DNA from: Pseudomonas sp. SJZ079
GTDB lineage: Bacteria; Pseudomonadota; Gammaproteobacteria; Pseudomonadales; Pseudomonadaceae
Direction of reading: 5' to 3'
Assembly (NCBI RefSeq): GCF_007993865.1
Contig: NZ_VIUH01000002.1
Span: forward strand, 372,001 to 436,000
DNA: 64,000 nucleotides
Positions within the stretch are counted from its first letter, which is position 1; every line of letters begins with the position of its first letter. The notes under the pieces are model-generated. The model did not search any database and was not told the DNA's origin. It worked only from the letters and a program-made list of their open reading frames with translations. Below are positions 28,820-38,952 of this stretch, piece after piece. Position numbers and translations under genes: made by a program.

Positions 28820-30184
28820 ATGGTCAAAGAAACCGAAATCAAGCTGCGGGTTAGCCGCGACACCCTGACCGCCCTGCGCGAGCACCCGCTGCTGAAAAAA
28901 CGCAACAAGAGCGGCTGGGAACAACGCGAGCTGTTCAATCAATACTTCGATACCCCGGCCCGCGACCTGGCCCTGGCCAAGGTGGCCCTGCGCCTGCGCC
29001 GCGATGGCGAAGAGCATATCCAGACCCTGAAAACCCGGGGCCAGAGCGTCGCCGGCCTGTCCGAACGCAATGAGTGGGACTGGTCCCTGGCGAAAGCCAA
29101 GCTGGACCTGAAAAAGCTCGATGACAGTTGCTGGCCGGCAGACTTGGCCGAGCTGGACAAGAAGCAGCTCAAGCCCATTTTCAGCACCGACTTCACCCGT
29201 CAACGCGCCGAGATTGCCTGGGGTCGCGGCAAGGCCAAGGTAGTGATCGAAGCCGCGCTGGACCTCGGCAAGGTCATCGCCAATGATCAGGAAGAGGAAA
29301 TCTGCGAGCTGGAACTGGAGCTGCGCCAGGGCGAACCCGCCGCACTGCTGGAGCTGGCCGCCGAGCTGGCCGCCGACCTGCCGTTGATGCCCTGCGACAT
29401 CAGCAAAGCCGAGCGCGGTTACCGCTTGTTCGACAGCCACAGTTACAGCCTCAGCCTGCCAGCGCCGCAGGTCCACGCAGAACTGAGCCTGGACGATGCC
29501 TTTACCGCGCTCGCCTGGCATCTGCTCGGCAGCAGCCAGCGTCTGGCCGAGCAATACCGCTTCAATGGTCACTGGCGCCTGCTGGTCGACTGGCTCGAGC
29601 AGCTGGCCGGTTTCCGCGCGTTGCTCGGCAGTCTCGGCCAAGCCGCGCCACGCGCCAGCAGCAGCGAGCTGCGCCAGCCACTCGACGCCCTGCTGCACGA
29701 CTGGCGACCTCGCATTCACGCAGGCCACCACGACGACGCCGCACGCCAGAGCGCCCCGGCACAGTTCGCCGCCGAGCTGGACGGCACACGCTGGGGGCGG
29801 TTCTCGTTGAATGCCTCGCGCTGGTTGCTCGCACGCAGCTGGACCGCCGAACGCAACAACCGCGGTAACCGTCAGGGCGCCGCGCCATTGGGCAACTGGC
29901 TGCCGACCCTGATCGCCGAGGAAGGGACCGCCCTGCAGCTGAAGCGTTACCAGCAGCAACCGGAAGACCTCGCCGAACAGCTGCCGCGCATCGAACGCCT
30001 GCTGGTCTGGTTGCGTCTCGCCCGTAGCGTGCTGGAGGTAGCGGAAGTCGACCGGCTGTACGGCGAGCTGAGCAAGTTGAGCGAGCTGGCCCACCAGGCC
30101 ATCGACCCCGAGTCACTGGTGGCACGGCAATCCCAGGCCCAAACTGTGGCTACGCTGAAAGCCTGGAAATTGTTGGTGAAATAG
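28820..30184 (+). CDS. CYTH-CHAD domain protein (inorganic triphosphatase family)
   Basis: A 454-residue cytoplasmic protein related to E. coli YgiF. The N-terminal CYTH domain (about 1-200) has the metal/phosphate signature ETEIKLRV at residues 4-11, later charged strands (VALRLRR, QTLKTRG, ELELEL) and is expected to hydrolyse triphosphate. The C-terminal CHAD domain (about 220-450) is a helical, histidine- and arginine-rich module that in other proteins binds polyphosphate. It is transcribed divergently from the Pit phosphate-transport genes, behind a Pho-box-like repeat, which supports a role in phosphate or polyphosphate metabolism. Confidence 0.9.
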   Translation: MVKETEIKLRVSRDTLTALREHPLLKKRNKSGWEQRELFNQYFDTPARDLALAKVALRLRRDGEEHIQTLKTRGQSVAGLSERNEWDWSLAKAKLDLKKLDDSCWPADLAELDKKQLKPIFSTDFTRQRAEIAWGRGKAKVVIEAALDLGKVIANDQEEEICELELELRQGEPAALLELAAELAADLPLMPCDISKAERGYRLFDSHSYSLSLPAPQVHAELSLDDAFTALAWHLLGSSQRLAEQYRFNGHWRLLVDWLEQLAGFRALLGSLGQAAPRASSSELRQPLDALLHDWRPRIHAGHHDDAARQSAPAQFAAELDGTRWGRFSLNASRWLLARSWTAERNNRGNRQGAAPLGNWLPTLIAEEGTALQLKRYQQQPEDLAEQLPRIERLLVWLRLARSVLEVAEVDRLYGELSKLSELAHQAIDPESLVARQSQAQTVATLKAWKLLVK

Positions 30185-30333
30185 GCGGCGCGCTCACTGG
30201 GGGGAGTAGCCGCGCAGCGGATTAATCCACCCTTGGCCTGACAACCCTTACGCGGCTAGACCGAGTCGGCAGACAACCCCTATGCTGAGCGTCAAGCTGC
30301 GGGTTTTTCCAAGCCACGACCGCAAGGAGTCCC

Positions 30334-32118
30334 ATGTCCGCATTAGCCTCGCCCACCCAGGATCGCCCGCTGGAGCTCAACGACCTGCTGCGTGAGCTGG
30401 TCGCTCAGGGCCGGGTTGATCAGGACAGCGCCGAACAATGCCTGGCGATTCGCCGCAGCGCGGTGAACAGTCAACTGCACCCCCTGGAGTTTCTCGCCGC
30501 GCAACAGGTCGATGACCGCGCCCGCCCGGGCAAGAAGCTCGATCTGGAAAGCCTCACCCTATGGCTGGCAGAGTTCGCCGGCCAACCTTACCTGCGCATC
30601 GACCCGCTGAAGATCGACGTCGCCGCCATCACCCCGCTGATGTCCTACGCCTTCGCTCAGCGGCACAAGATCCTCGCCGTCGCCGTGGCGCCGGACGCCG
30701 TGACCATCGCCAGTGCCCAGCCGCTGGTGCAGCGCTGGGAAGCCGACCTGACCCATGTACTGAAACGCCCGATCAAGCGTGTAGTGGCCAACCCGGCGGA
30801 CATCCAGCGCTTCACCCTGGAGTTCTACCGCCTGGCCAAGTCGGTCAGCGGTGCCAGCGCCGGCGACAGCAAGGTCAGCGGCGTCGGCAACTTCGAGCAG
30901 TTGCTCAACCTCGGCGCCCAGGATCAGGAACCGGACGCCAACGACGCGCATATCGTCAACATCGTCGACTGGTTGTTTCAGTACGCCTTCCAGCAGCGCG
31001 CCAGCGATATCCATATCGAACCGCGCCGCGAGCAGGGCAGCGTGCGCTTTCGCATCGACGGCGTGCTGCACACCGTCTACCAGTTCCCGCCGCAGGTGAC
31101 CATGGCGGTGGTCAGCCGCCTGAAAAGCCTGGGGCGGATGAACGTCGCCGAGAAACGCAAACCCCAGGACGGCCGGGTCAAGACCAAGACCCCGGACGGC
31201 GGCGAAGTCGAGCTGCGCCTGTCCACCCTGCCGACCGCCTTCGGCGAGAAGATGGTGATGCGGATCTTCGACCCGGAAGTGCTGCTGAAGAGCTTCGACC
31301 AGCTGGGCTTCTCCCCTGACGACCTGAAACGCTGGGCCAGCATGACCGGCCAACCCAACGGCATCATCCTGGTCACCGGGCCGACCGGTTCGGGCAAGAC
31401 CACCACGCTGTACACCACGCTCAAGCAGCTGGCCACCGAGGAGGTGAACGTCTGCACCATCGAAGACCCGATCGAGATGATCGAAGGCGCCTTCAACCAG
31501 ATGCAAGTGCAGCACAACATCGACCTGACCTTTGCCAGCGGCGTGCGCGCGCTGATGCGCCAGGACCCGGACATCATCATGGTCGGCGAGATCCGCGACC
31601 TGGAGACCGCCGAGATGGCGATTCAGGCGGCGCTGACTGGTCACCTGGTGCTGTCGACCCTGCACACCAACGATGCCCCCAGTGCCATCACCCGCCTGCT
31701 GGAGCTGGGCGTACCGCACTACCTGCTCAAGGCCACCCTGCTCGGGGTGATGGCCCAGCGCCTGGTGCGCACCCTGTGCCCGCATTGCAAGGCGCCGCAT
31801 GAACTCAGCGAGGACGATTGGCAGAGCCTGACCAAACCCTGGAATGCCCCGCTGCCGACCGGGGCACAGAAGGCCGTAGGTTGCCTGGAGTGCCGCGACA
31901 CCGGCTACCGCGGCCGCGCCGGGGTCTACGAAATCATGCTGCTTAACGACGCGATGAAGCCGCTGCTGAGCGCCGACACCGACCTGATCGCTCTGCGCCG
32001 ACATGCCTTTAAAGAAGGCATGCGCAGCCTAAGGCTGTCTGGCGCACAGAAAGTTGCCAGCGGCCTGACTACCATAGAGGAAGTGCTGCGGGTCACCCCG
32101 CAAAGCGAACAGAAGTGA
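30334..32118 (+). CDS. orphan PilB/GspE-type secretion ATPase
   Basis: A 594-residue hexameric ATPase of the type II secretion/type IV pilus assembly family. It has an MshEN-like N-terminal domain (about 25-160), the central domain with Asp box (SDIHIEPR), Walker A GPTGSGKTTT from residue 349, Walker B and His box (MVGEIRDLETAEMA, LSTLHTNDA), and a C-terminal zinc tetracysteine (CPHC and CLEC). All catalytic elements are intact. No pilin, platform or secretin genes are nearby, so its partner system must lie elsewhere. An orthologue occupies the same place in P. aeruginosa (PA5210, from memory). Confidence 0.92.
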   Translation: MSALASPTQDRPLELNDLLRELVAQGRVDQDSAEQCLAIRRSAVNSQLHPLEFLAAQQVDDRARPGKKLDLESLTLWLAEFAGQPYLRIDPLKIDVAAITPLMSYAFAQRHKILAVAVAPDAVTIASAQPLVQRWEADLTHVLKRPIKRVVANPADIQRFTLEFYRLAKSVSGASAGDSKVSGVGNFEQLLNLGAQDQEPDANDAHIVNIVDWLFQYAFQQRASDIHIEPRREQGSVRFRIDGVLHTVYQFPPQVTMAVVSRLKSLGRMNVAEKRKPQDGRVKTKTPDGGEVELRLSTLPTAFGEKMVMRIFDPEVLLKSFDQLGFSPDDLKRWASMTGQPNGIILVTGPTGSGKTTTLYTTLKQLATEEVNVCTIEDPIEMIEGAFNQMQVQHNIDLTFASGVRALMRQDPDIIMVGEIRDLETAEMAIQAALTGHLVLSTLHTNDAPSAITRLLELGVPHYLLKATLLGVMAQRLVRTLCPHCKAPHELSEDDWQSLTKPWNAPLPTGAQKAVGCLECRDTGYRGRAGVYEIMLLNDAMKPLLSADTDLIALRRHAFKEGMRSLRLSGAQKVASGLTTIEEVLRVTPQSEQK

Positions 32119-32191
32119 ACCTAGATTGTGCTGAGTAACACGGGCCCGGCCTGGCAATCGCAAACCTTAGCCCTATGGAAATGGAGTTTTT

Positions 32192-33112
32192 ATGGAAGTT
32201 GGCAGTGTGATCTTTCTCTTCGTCGGCCTCGCCTTGGCCGTGGTGTTCATGGGCTTCAAGGTGGTGCCACAGGGGTCGCAGTGGACGGTGGAACGTTTCG
32301 GCCGCTACACCAACACCCTCAACCCGGGGCTGAACATCATAGTGCCGGTGATGGACCGCATCGGCCACAAACTCAGTGTCATGGAAACCGTGCTGGATAT
32401 TCCGCCGCAGGAAGTCATCACCTCCGACAACGCCACGGTGCAGATCGATGCGGTGTGCTTCTTTCAGGTGATCAACGCCGCCCAGGCCGCCTACGAGGTG
32501 AACAACCTCACCCATGCGATCCGCAACCTGCTGCAAACCAATATCCGTACCGTGCTCGGCTCCATGGAGCTGGACGCCATGCTCAGCCAGCGCGACGCGA
32601 TCAATGAAAAGTTGCTGCGCACCGTCGACGAAGCCACCGCGCCCTGGGGCATCAAGATCACCCGCATCGAGATCAAGGACATCAGCCCGCCGGCCGACCT
32701 GATGGCCGCCATGTCCGGGCAGATGAAGGCCGAGCGCATCAAGCGCGCGCAAATCCTCGAAGCCGAAGGCCTGCGCGCCGCTGCCATCCTTACCGCCGAA
32801 GGCAAGAAGCAGGCGCAAATTCTCGAGGCCGAGGGTGAACGGCAAGCGGCTTTCCTCGAAGCCGAGGCCCGCGAACGCGCCGCCGCGGCCGAAGCCGAAG
32901 CGACGCGCATGGTTTCCGAGGCCATCGCCAGCGGTAACGTGCAGGCGGTCAACTACTTCGTCGCGCAGAAATACATCGATGCCCTAGGCCAACTGGCCAG
33001 TGCCAATAACAGCAAGGTGATTCTCATGCCGCTGGAAGCCAGCCAGGTGATCGGCGCGGTGGGCGGGATCGGCGAAATCGTCAAAGCTACCTTCGGCGAA
33101 CAGAAGGCCTAA
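32192..33112 (+). CDS. SPFH/stomatin-like membrane protein (QmcA family)
   Basis: A 306-residue protein anchored by one N-terminal helix (about 4-22) with a stomatin/band 7 domain ([19 protein letters not shown] to about residue 190), then a long coiled coil of EAEG/AEAEA heptads and a C-terminal hydrophobic patch. Such proteins form large membrane-associated rings and organise membrane microdomains. It is followed after 3 bases by an NfeD-like partner, the usual pairing. The E. coli counterpart is QmcA (YbbK). Confidence 0.92.
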   Translation: MEVGSVIFLFVGLALAVVFMGFKVVPQGSQWTVERFGRYTNTLNPGLNIIVPVMDRIGHKLSVMETVLDIPPQEVITSDNATVQIDAVCFFQVINAAQAAYEVNNLTHAIRNLLQTNIRTVLGSMELDAMLSQRDAINEKLLRTVDEATAPWGIKITRIEIKDISPPADLMAAMSGQMKAERIKRAQILEAEGLRAAAILTAEGKKQAQILEAEGERQAAFLEAEARERAAAAEAEATRMVSEAIASGNVQAVNYFVAQKYIDALGQLASANNSKVILMPLEASQVIGAVGGIGEIVKATFGEQKA

Positions 33113-33115
33113 TCG

Positions 33116-33565
33116 ATGTGGGACTCTCTGCAACAGCTCTCGTACTGGAATTGGCTGGCCTTCGGCACCTTGCTGCTGATCCTCGAGGTGTTCGGGGCCG
33201 GTGGTTATCTGCTGTGGATCGGCATCGCCGCCGCCAGCGTCGGCGTGCTGACCTACCTGATGCCGGGGCTGCCCTGGGCTATCCAGTTCATCCTGTTCGG
33301 CGTGCTGTCGATACTCACCGCGGTGCTCTGGTGGCGACGTCAGCGCACGGCCGCCAAGCCCTCCGATCAACCCGGACTGAACCTGCGCGGCAGCGAACTG
33401 CTCGGCCGCCAATTCATCCTGCATGAAGCCATCCATGAGGGCCGCGGCAAGATCAAGGCCGGCGACTCGCTGTGGCTGGTCAGCGGTCCCGACCTCCCCG
33501 TCGGCAGCACCATCAGGGTGGTCGGCCAGGACGGCGTACTGCTGAAAGTAGAGGCCTGCGAGTGA
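33116..33565 (+). CDS. NfeD-like membrane protein (YbbJ family)
   Basis: A 149-residue inner-membrane protein with two to three N-terminal helices (about 12-75) and a C-terminal OB-fold beta domain (about 90-149; GRGKIKAGDSLWLVSGPD). It is the short NfeD type that accompanies SPFH proteins, and it starts 3 bases after that gene's stop, so the two are cotranscribed. Probable role: partner or stabiliser of the SPFH assembly. Confidence 0.92.
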   Translation: MWDSLQQLSYWNWLAFGTLLLILEVFGAGGYLLWIGIAAASVGVLTYLMPGLPWAIQFILFGVLSILTAVLWWRRQRTAAKPSDQPGLNLRGSELLGRQFILHEAIHEGRGKIKAGDSLWLVSGPDLPVGSTIRVVGQDGVLLKVEACE

Positions 33566-33723
33566 CTGCGCCGACCTCGCGCCGCCAGCGGCGGCGCAGA
33601 CGGCCTCATTCATCTCGAGCGGGCACCTGGCGATAGGCCATGCGCTTGGTCGGCGCACCGGAACCCGGCGCCCATCCACGACTCTAAGATCAGCGTAACC
33701 CTAGCCATCTTGGAGTAATCAGC

Positions 33724-34023
33724 ATGCGCCGCCTTAGCCTGGTAATCCTTGCCGCTCTTTCTCTTTTGAGCGTCCCAGCCTTCGCCGACAACTGGGTCCG
33801 CGACATCCTCTCGTCCGGCGCGACCACCGCCTCGATCTACCTGACGTTTAAGGACAAGAAGCTGATCGTCCCAGCCCAGGACGATGCCAGCAGCTATGTC
33901 GCCAGTGGCGGGCAGATTCGCGGCCCTTATCTGGAAGCCGCACTGCAGCGCCTGCGCGCCGAGCATCCCGACCTGCAGGCCAGTGACATGGAATTGGCCA
34001 GTGCTATTCTGACAGCCCAGTAA
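33724..34023 (+). CDS. DUF2388 secreted small protein
   Basis: A 99-residue protein with a clear Sec signal peptide (MRRLSLVILAALSLL...AFA, cleavage after about residue 21), leaving a mature protein of about 78 residues without cysteines. It matches the Pseudomonas-restricted DUF2388/TIGR02448 family (SFTTTAS-like segment here SSGATTASIYLTFKDKK, then GGQIRGPYLEAAL). Function is unknown; probably periplasmic. It is followed by a strong hairpin terminator shared with gcvP. Confidence 0.85.
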   Translation: MRRLSLVILAALSLLSVPAFADNWVRDILSSGATTASIYLTFKDKKLIVPAQDDASSYVASGGQIRGPYLEAALQRLRAEHPDLQASDMELASAILTAQ

Positions 34024-34027
34024 CACT

Positions 34028-34080
34028 CACCTCTGACACTTGGGCGAGCAGAAGTTCTCGCCCAGGCGTCAGAGGTGTTT
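34028..34080. terminator. terminator between DUF2388 gene and gcvP
   Basis: A two-part stem: CACCTCTGAC pairs with GTCAGAGGTG, and inside it TGGGCGAG pairs with CTCGCCCA around an 8-base loop; TTT follows on the plus strand. It lies between two convergent genes and could serve both. Confidence 0.8.
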
Positions 34081-34109
34081 GAGCGTGGCCACCCGTGTGC
34101 CCGTGCTAC

Positions 34110-36986
34110 TTATTCGCGGTAGGCGTCCACCGGCACGCAGGCGCAGAACAGGTTGCGGTCCCCGTAGACGTTGTCGACACGGTTCACCGCCGGCCAATAC
34201 TTGTGCGCCCGCGTGTGTGCAGTCGGGGTCACCGCCTGCTCGATGCTGTAGGGCCGCTGCCAGCTGCCGGTGACGTCGGCCAAGGTGTGCGGTGCATGTT
34301 TCAGCGGATTGTCCTCGGCCGGCCAGCCACCGCTCTGCACCCTGTCGATCTCCGCGCGGATGCTCAGCATCGCCTCGATAAAGCGATCCAACTCATGCAG
34401 TGACTCGCTCTCGGTCGGCTCGACCATCAGGGTGCCGGGCACCGGAAAGGACATGGTCGGCGCATGGAAACCGTAGTCGATCAGGCGCTTGGCCACATCC
34501 TCCTCGCTGATCCCGCTGTCTGCCTTGAGCGGGCGCAAGTCCAGGATGCATTCATGTGCCACACGGCCGTTGCGGCCACTGTAGAGCACCGGGAATGCGC
34601 CGTTCAGTTTGTGGGCCAGGTAATTCGCCGCGAGAATCGCCACCTCGGTGGCATCGGCCAGTTGCGGGCCCATCATGGCGATGTACATCCAACTGATCGG
34701 CAGGATACTCGCGCTACCCCAGGGCGCCGCACTGACCGCACCGTTCTGCGGGTCGGGGCCTTCCAGCTCGATCACCGGGTGATTGGCGACGAACGGCGCC
34801 AGGTGCGCGCGCACACCGATCGGCCCCATGCCCGGGCCGCCACCGCCGTGCGGAATACAGAAGGTCTTGTGCAGGTTCATGTGCGAGACGTCGGCGCCGA
34901 TGTCCGCCGGCCGGGTCAGCCCGACTTGCGCATTGAGGTTGGCGCCGTCCATATACACCTGACCGCCGTGGGTGTGGATCACCTCGCAGATCTCGCGGAT
35001 ACCTTCCTCGTACACACCATGGGTCGAGGGATACGTGGCCATCAGGCAGGCCAGTTGCTCACCCGCCTCGGCCGCCTTGCGCTTGAGGTCGTCGAGGTCG
35101 ACGTTGCCCTGGGCGTCGCACTCGACGATCTGCACGCGCAGACTGGCCATCTGCGCCGACGCCGGATTGGTGCCATGAGCCGAGGCCGGGATCAGGCAGA
35201 TAGTGCGTTGGCTGTCGCCGCGACTCTCATGGTAGCGACGGATCGCCAGCAGACCGGCGAACTCGCCCTGGGCGCCGGAGTTGGGCTGCATGGAGATGGC
35301 GTCGAAACCGGTGATGGCGCACAGCCAGGCCTCCAGCTCGTCGATCATCGCCTGGTAGCCCTGGGCCTGTTCGAGCGGGGCGAAGGGGTGCAGGTTGGCG
35401 AACTCGGGCCAGGTGATGGGGATCATCTCGCTGGTAGCGTTGAGCTTCATGGTGCAGGAGCCGAGCGGAATCATCGCCTGGTTCAGCGCCAGGTCCTTGT
35501 TCTCCAGCTGCTTGAGGTAGCGCAGCATCTCGGTTTCGCTGTGGTGCGCATTGAACACCGGGTGGCTCAGGTAGCCGCTACTGCGCTCCAGGGAGGACGG
35601 AATCCCGCTCGACACCTCAGCGGCATCCAGCGCACTCACGCTTAGGCCATGATCGGCGCCGAGGAAGATCGCCCATAACTGCTCCACCGTCTGCTCGTCG
35701 CAGGTCTCGTCCAGGCTGACGCCGAGCTTGCCGCGACCGAGGATGCGCAGATTGATCCGCGCCGCCTGGGCCGACTCGATGATCGCCGTCTGGCTGCCGC
35801 CGACATCGAGGGTCAGGGTGTCGAAGAAGTGTCGGTTGTCGCGGGCGACACCCTTCTGCGCCAGGCCTTCGGCGAGGATGGCGGTCAGCCGCTGCACCCG
35901 CTGGGCGATCCGTAACAAGCCCTGCGGCCCATGATAAACGGCATAGCAGCTGGCGATATTGGCCAGCAGGACCTGCGCGGTACAGATGTTGGAGTTGGCC
36001 TTCTCGCGGCGAATATGCTGCTCGCGGGTTTGCAGGGCCATACGCAGCGCGACATTGCCGCGGGCGTCCTTGGAGACGCCGATGATCCGCCCCGGTATGG
36101 CGCGTTTGTAGGCCTCGCGACTGGCGAAGAACGCCGCGTGCGGTCCGCCGTAGCCCATCGGCACGCCGAAACGCTGGGCCGAGCCGAACACCACGTCGGC
36201 GCCCAACTCGCCCGGCGGCGTCAGCAACAACAGGCTGAGCAGGTCCGTCGCGACGCAGGCCAACGCTTGCTGAGCGTGCAACTGCTCGATCAGCGGGCGC
36301 AGGTCGCGAATCTCGCCGTGGGTATCCGGATATTGCAGCAACGCACCGAACACCTGGTGCGCAGCCAGGGTGTCGACACTGTCGATGATCAGCTCGAAGC
36401 CGAACGCCTCGGCCCGGGTGCGCACCACGGAAATGGTCTGCGGGTGGCAGTGCTGATCGACGAAGAACAGGTTGCTCTTGCTCTTGGTCACGCGCTTGGC
36501 CAGGGCCATGGCTTCGGCGGCGGCGGTGGCCTCATCGAGCAAGGAGGCGCTGGCCAGATCCAGCCCGGTCAGATCGATGGTCAGCTGTTGGAAGTTCAGC
36601 AACGCCTCCAGGCGGCCCTGGGCGATTTCCGGCTGATAAGGCGTATAGGCGGTGTACCAGCCCGGATTCTCCAGCACGTTGCGCAGAATCACCGGCGGCG
36701 TGAGGGTGCCGTGATAGCCCATGCCGATCAGGCTGGTCCACAGCTGATTCTGCGCGGCGTAGCCTCTGAGCTTGGCCAGGGCCGCCTGCTCGTCCAGCGC
36801 CGGCGGCAGTGCCAGTGGCTGCTGCAGACGGATCGCCGGCGGCACCGTCTGCTCGATCAGCGCGGCGCGACTGGGCAGACCGAGGGCTGCCAGCATGACC
36901 TGCTGTTCGGCGACGTCCGGGCCGAGATGACGCCGCAGAAAGGCGTCGGGCTGTTGCAGTTGGGAAAGACGGGGCGTGCTGGACAT
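34110..36986 (-). CDS. gcvP: glycine dehydrogenase (decarboxylating), P protein
   Basis: PLP enzyme of the glycine cleavage system: decarboxylates glycine and passes the aminomethyl group to lipoylated GcvH. The 958-residue protein is the full-length fused type. The PLP-lysine region [20 protein letters not shown] is intact, as are [10 protein letters not shown] near the N-terminus and [10 protein letters not shown]. The ATG at 36986 ([11 protein letters not shown]) is preferred to one 27 bases earlier. It is the last gene of gcvT-gcvH-gcvP, 118 bases after gcvH. Confidence 0.98.
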   Translation of the reverse strand: MSSTPRLSQLQQPDAFLRRHLGPDVAEQQVMLAALGLPSRAALIEQTVPPAIRLQQPLALPPALDEQAALAKLRGYAAQNQLWTSLIGMGYHGTLTPPVILRNVLENPGWYTAYTPYQPEIAQGRLEALLNFQQLTIDLTGLDLASASLLDEATAAAEAMALAKRVTKSKSNLFFVDQHCHPQTISVVRTRAEAFGFELIIDSVDTLAAHQVFGALLQYPDTHGEIRDLRPLIEQLHAQQALACVATDLLSLLLLTPPGELGADVVFGSAQRFGVPMGYGGPHAAFFASREAYKRAIPGRIIGVSKDARGNVALRMALQTREQHIRREKANSNICTAQVLLANIASCYAVYHGPQGLLRIAQRVQRLTAILAEGLAQKGVARDNRHFFDTLTLDVGGSQTAIIESAQAARINLRILGRGKLGVSLDETCDEQTVEQLWAIFLGADHGLSVSALDAAEVSSGIPSSLERSSGYLSHPVFNAHHSETEMLRYLKQLENKDLALNQAMIPLGSCTMKLNATSEMIPITWPEFANLHPFAPLEQAQGYQAMIDELEAWLCAITGFDAISMQPNSGAQGEFAGLLAIRRYHESRGDSQRTICLIPASAHGTNPASAQMASLRVQIVECDAQGNVDLDDLKRKAAEAGEQLACLMATYPSTHGVYEEGIREICEVIHTHGGQVYMDGANLNAQVGLTRPADIGADVSHMNLHKTFCIPHGGGGPGMGPIGVRAHLAPFVANHPVIELEGPDPQNGAVSAAPWGSASILPISWMYIAMMGPQLADATEVAILAANYLAHKLNGAFPVLYSGRNGRVAHECILDLRPLKADSGISEEDVAKRLIDYGFHAPTMSFPVPGTLMVEPTESESLHELDRFIEAMLSIRAEIDRVQSGGWPAEDNPLKHAPHTLADVTGSWQRPYSIEQAVTPTAHTRAHKYWPAVNRVDNVYGDRNLFCACVPVDAYRE

Positions 36987-37104
36987 GGCCTTCACTCTGC
37001 TGAAAAAAGACAAAGCCTCGACAATGCGAGGCTCTATCAGCTTAGGAAAGATTCAGCGAAGTGCGCGACCAAGCAGCCGGACCGGGTCGCCTACCGCAGC
37101 AGGA

Positions 37105-37494
37105 TCAGGCGTCGGCGTCGGCAGTGCTCTTGTAGGCGGAGGCATCGAGCAACTTGTCCAGTTCGCTGACATCGCTCGGCTGCAGCTTGAAGAACCAGCT
37201 GCCGTAGGGATCGCTGTTGACGCTCTCGGGGCTGTCGGCCAGCGCCTCGTTGATCGCGATCACTTCACCGCCGATCGGCGCATAGATGTCGGAAGCGGCC
37301 TTGACCGATTCCACCACCCCGGCTTCCTGGCCGGCGGCCAGCACTTTGCCGACTTTCGGCAATTCGATGAAGACCACATCGCCCAGGGCTTCCTGGGCAT
37401 GGTCAGAGATGCCCACGGTGACGCTGCCGTCGGCTTCCAGGCGCGCCCACTCATGGCTGGTGGCAAAACGCAGATCGGCGGGGATAGTGCTCAT
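37105..37494 (-). CDS. gcvH: glycine cleavage system H protein
   Basis: Lipoyl carrier that shuttles the aminomethyl intermediate between GcvP and GcvT. The 129-residue protein has the conserved N-terminus [13 protein letters not shown], the lipoylated lysine in the segment [14 protein letters not shown] and the C-terminal [13 protein letters not shown]. The ATG at 37494 follows GAGGAACGACAC; an ATG 21 bases upstream is less likely. A small perfect hairpin (37516-37533) lies just ahead of the ribosome binding site. Confidence 0.97.
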   Translation of the reverse strand: MSTIPADLRFATSHEWARLEADGSVTVGISDHAQEALGDVVFIELPKVGKVLAAGQEAGVVESVKAASDIYAPIGGEVIAINEALADSPESVNSDPYGSWFFKLQPSDVSELDKLLDASAYKSTADADA

Positions 37495-37515
37495 GTGTCG
37501 TTCCTCGTAAGACAT

Positions 37516-37533
37516 GACGGCGACCGCGCCGTC
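37516..37533. repeat. hairpin upstream of gcvH
   Basis: GACGGCG and CGCCGTC form a perfect 7-base stem with a 4-base loop in the gcvT-gcvH gap, about 22 bases before the gcvH start. It could affect RNA stability or relative expression; no T-run follows. Confidence 0.5.
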
Positions 37534-37621
37534 AGGAAAATTTAGCAGGCGTTGGCCATGCCGTTAGCGAAGCGTCGCAAAAGTTCGCGAGTAAAGCCTT
37601 CAACTGCGGTGCAACATCCCT

Positions 37622-38719
37622 TCAGATCAAGGCCCTGCCGTGACGCACAAAGCTGGGCTGTACCACCCGCACCGGGTACCACTTGCCACGGATCTCCACT
37701 TCGGCGCGTTCAGCGGTGGCCGCCGGCACTCGGGCCAGGGCAATGGCTTTGCCGAGGGTCGGCGAGAAGCTGCCGCTGGTGATCTCTCCTTCGCCGACGC
37801 CCGCCACCCGCACCACCTGGTGCGCGCGCAGCACGCCGCGCTCCTCCAGCACCAGGCCGACCAGCTTGGCGCTCGCGCCCGCCTTCTGCTGCCGCTCCAG
37901 TTCCGCGCGGCCGATGAAGTCGCGACTGGCCGGCTCCCAGGCAACCGTCCAGCTCATGTTGGCCGCCAGCGGCGAGACCTGCTCGTCCATGTCCTGACCG
38001 TATAGATTCATCCCGGCCTCCAGGCGCAAGGTATCGCGCGCGCCCAAACCGATCGGAGCAATGCCGGCGCCAACCAGCTCGTTGAGAAACTCCAGCGCTT
38101 GCTCGGCCGGTAGCATGATCTCCAGGCCGTCCTCACCGGTATAGCCGCTACGGGCGATAAACCAGTCGCCTTCCGGTAAGCCCTGAAGCGGCAACAGTTC
38201 ATAGATCAAGGCGGCGCGGGCCTGAGTCACCAGTTCGGCGACCTTGGCCCGTGCCTGCGGCCCCTGAATGGCGAGCATGGCCAGATCGGCACGCTCGTTT
38301 AACTCGACGGCGAAAGCGCTGCTCTGCTGACGCATCCAGGCCAGGTCCTTGTCGCGGGTGGCGGCATTGACCACCAGACGGTAGCTGTCGGGCAGCTCAG
38401 GCGTAGCGGTTAGGTAGACGATCGTATCGTCGATCACCCCAGCCTGCTGGTTGAGCATGCCGCTGTACAACGCCTTGCCGGGGCTATCCAGGCGCTCGAC
38501 GTCGTTCGCCAGCAGGTGCTGCAGGTAGGCCTTGGCCTGACTGCCGCTCACATCGACCACGGTCATGTGGGACACATCGAAGACGCCGCAGTCGCGACGC
38601 ACCTGGTGGTGCTCCTCGACTTGCGAACCATAGTGCAGTGGCATGTCCCAGCCACCGAAGTCGACCATCTTGGCCCCTAACGCGAGGTGCAGACCATAGA
38701 GAGGTGTACGCTGTCCCAT
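37622..38719 (-). CDS. gcvT: glycine cleavage system aminomethyltransferase, T protein
   Basis: Transfers the methylene group from aminomethyl-lipoyl GcvH to tetrahydrofolate and releases ammonia. The 365-residue protein starts [21 protein letters not shown] and contains the folate-site segment [12 protein letters not shown] and the [14 protein letters not shown] block. The ATG at 38719 has a strong GGAAGGAG site; the 29 upstream in-frame residues are not family-like. It is the first gene of the operon, behind a sigma-70-like promoter. I looked for a glycine riboswitch upstream and did not recognise one. Confidence 0.97.
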   Translation of the reverse strand: MGQRTPLYGLHLALGAKMVDFGGWDMPLHYGSQVEEHHQVRRDCGVFDVSHMTVVDVSGSQAKAYLQHLLANDVERLDSPGKALYSGMLNQQAGVIDDTIVYLTATPELPDSYRLVVNAATRDKDLAWMRQQSSAFAVELNERADLAMLAIQGPQARAKVAELVTQARAALIYELLPLQGLPEGDWFIARSGYTGEDGLEIMLPAEQALEFLNELVGAGIAPIGLGARDTLRLEAGMNLYGQDMDEQVSPLAANMSWTVAWEPASRDFIGRAELERQQKAGASAKLVGLVLEERGVLRAHQVVRVAGVGEGEITSGSFSPTLGKAIALARVPAATAERAEVEIRGKWYPVRVVQPSFVRHGRALI

Positions 38720-38845
38720 GGGTGTCTCCTTCCGGGCTTGGCGAAGCTGCGGGCTGGCGCGGAACCCGGCACACCCGCTGAATTGGGCGCTTAAAAAGGG
38801 CTTCACGCTGCCGATCCTGATGACCGGTCGCAGCGGATGGCGCGC

Positions 38846-38874
38846 ATTGTAGCCGCAAGGTCGGGGCGGGTCAT
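38846..38874 (-). promoter_or_regulatory. putative sigma-70 promoter of gcvTHP
   Basis: On the minus strand ATGACC and TACAAT are separated by 17 bases, about 127 bases before gcvT. The -10 is good and the -35 partial. Confidence 0.4.
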
Positions 38875-38952
38875 CTTGGCCGTAGGGCTAACGCGACGAG
38901 GGCCATCAGCCTGAGCCGACGACGGACGCTTGGCGACGCGGCAGCGACAGTC

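Noticed and set aside
30559..32004. 481-codon minus-strand open frame opposite the PilB-like gene
   Set aside because: Antisense shadow of an ATPase with intact Walker motifs.
33566..33720. Small gene between the NfeD-like and DUF2388 genes
   Set aside because: Only a GC-rich hairpin (about 33566-33600) and the leader of the DUF2388 gene are seen; no start with a ribosome binding site and plausible protein.
38720..38952. Possible glycine riboswitch upstream of gcvT
   Set aside because: The leader shows a promoter and a good ribosome binding site, but I could not recognise the conserved glycine aptamer cores.
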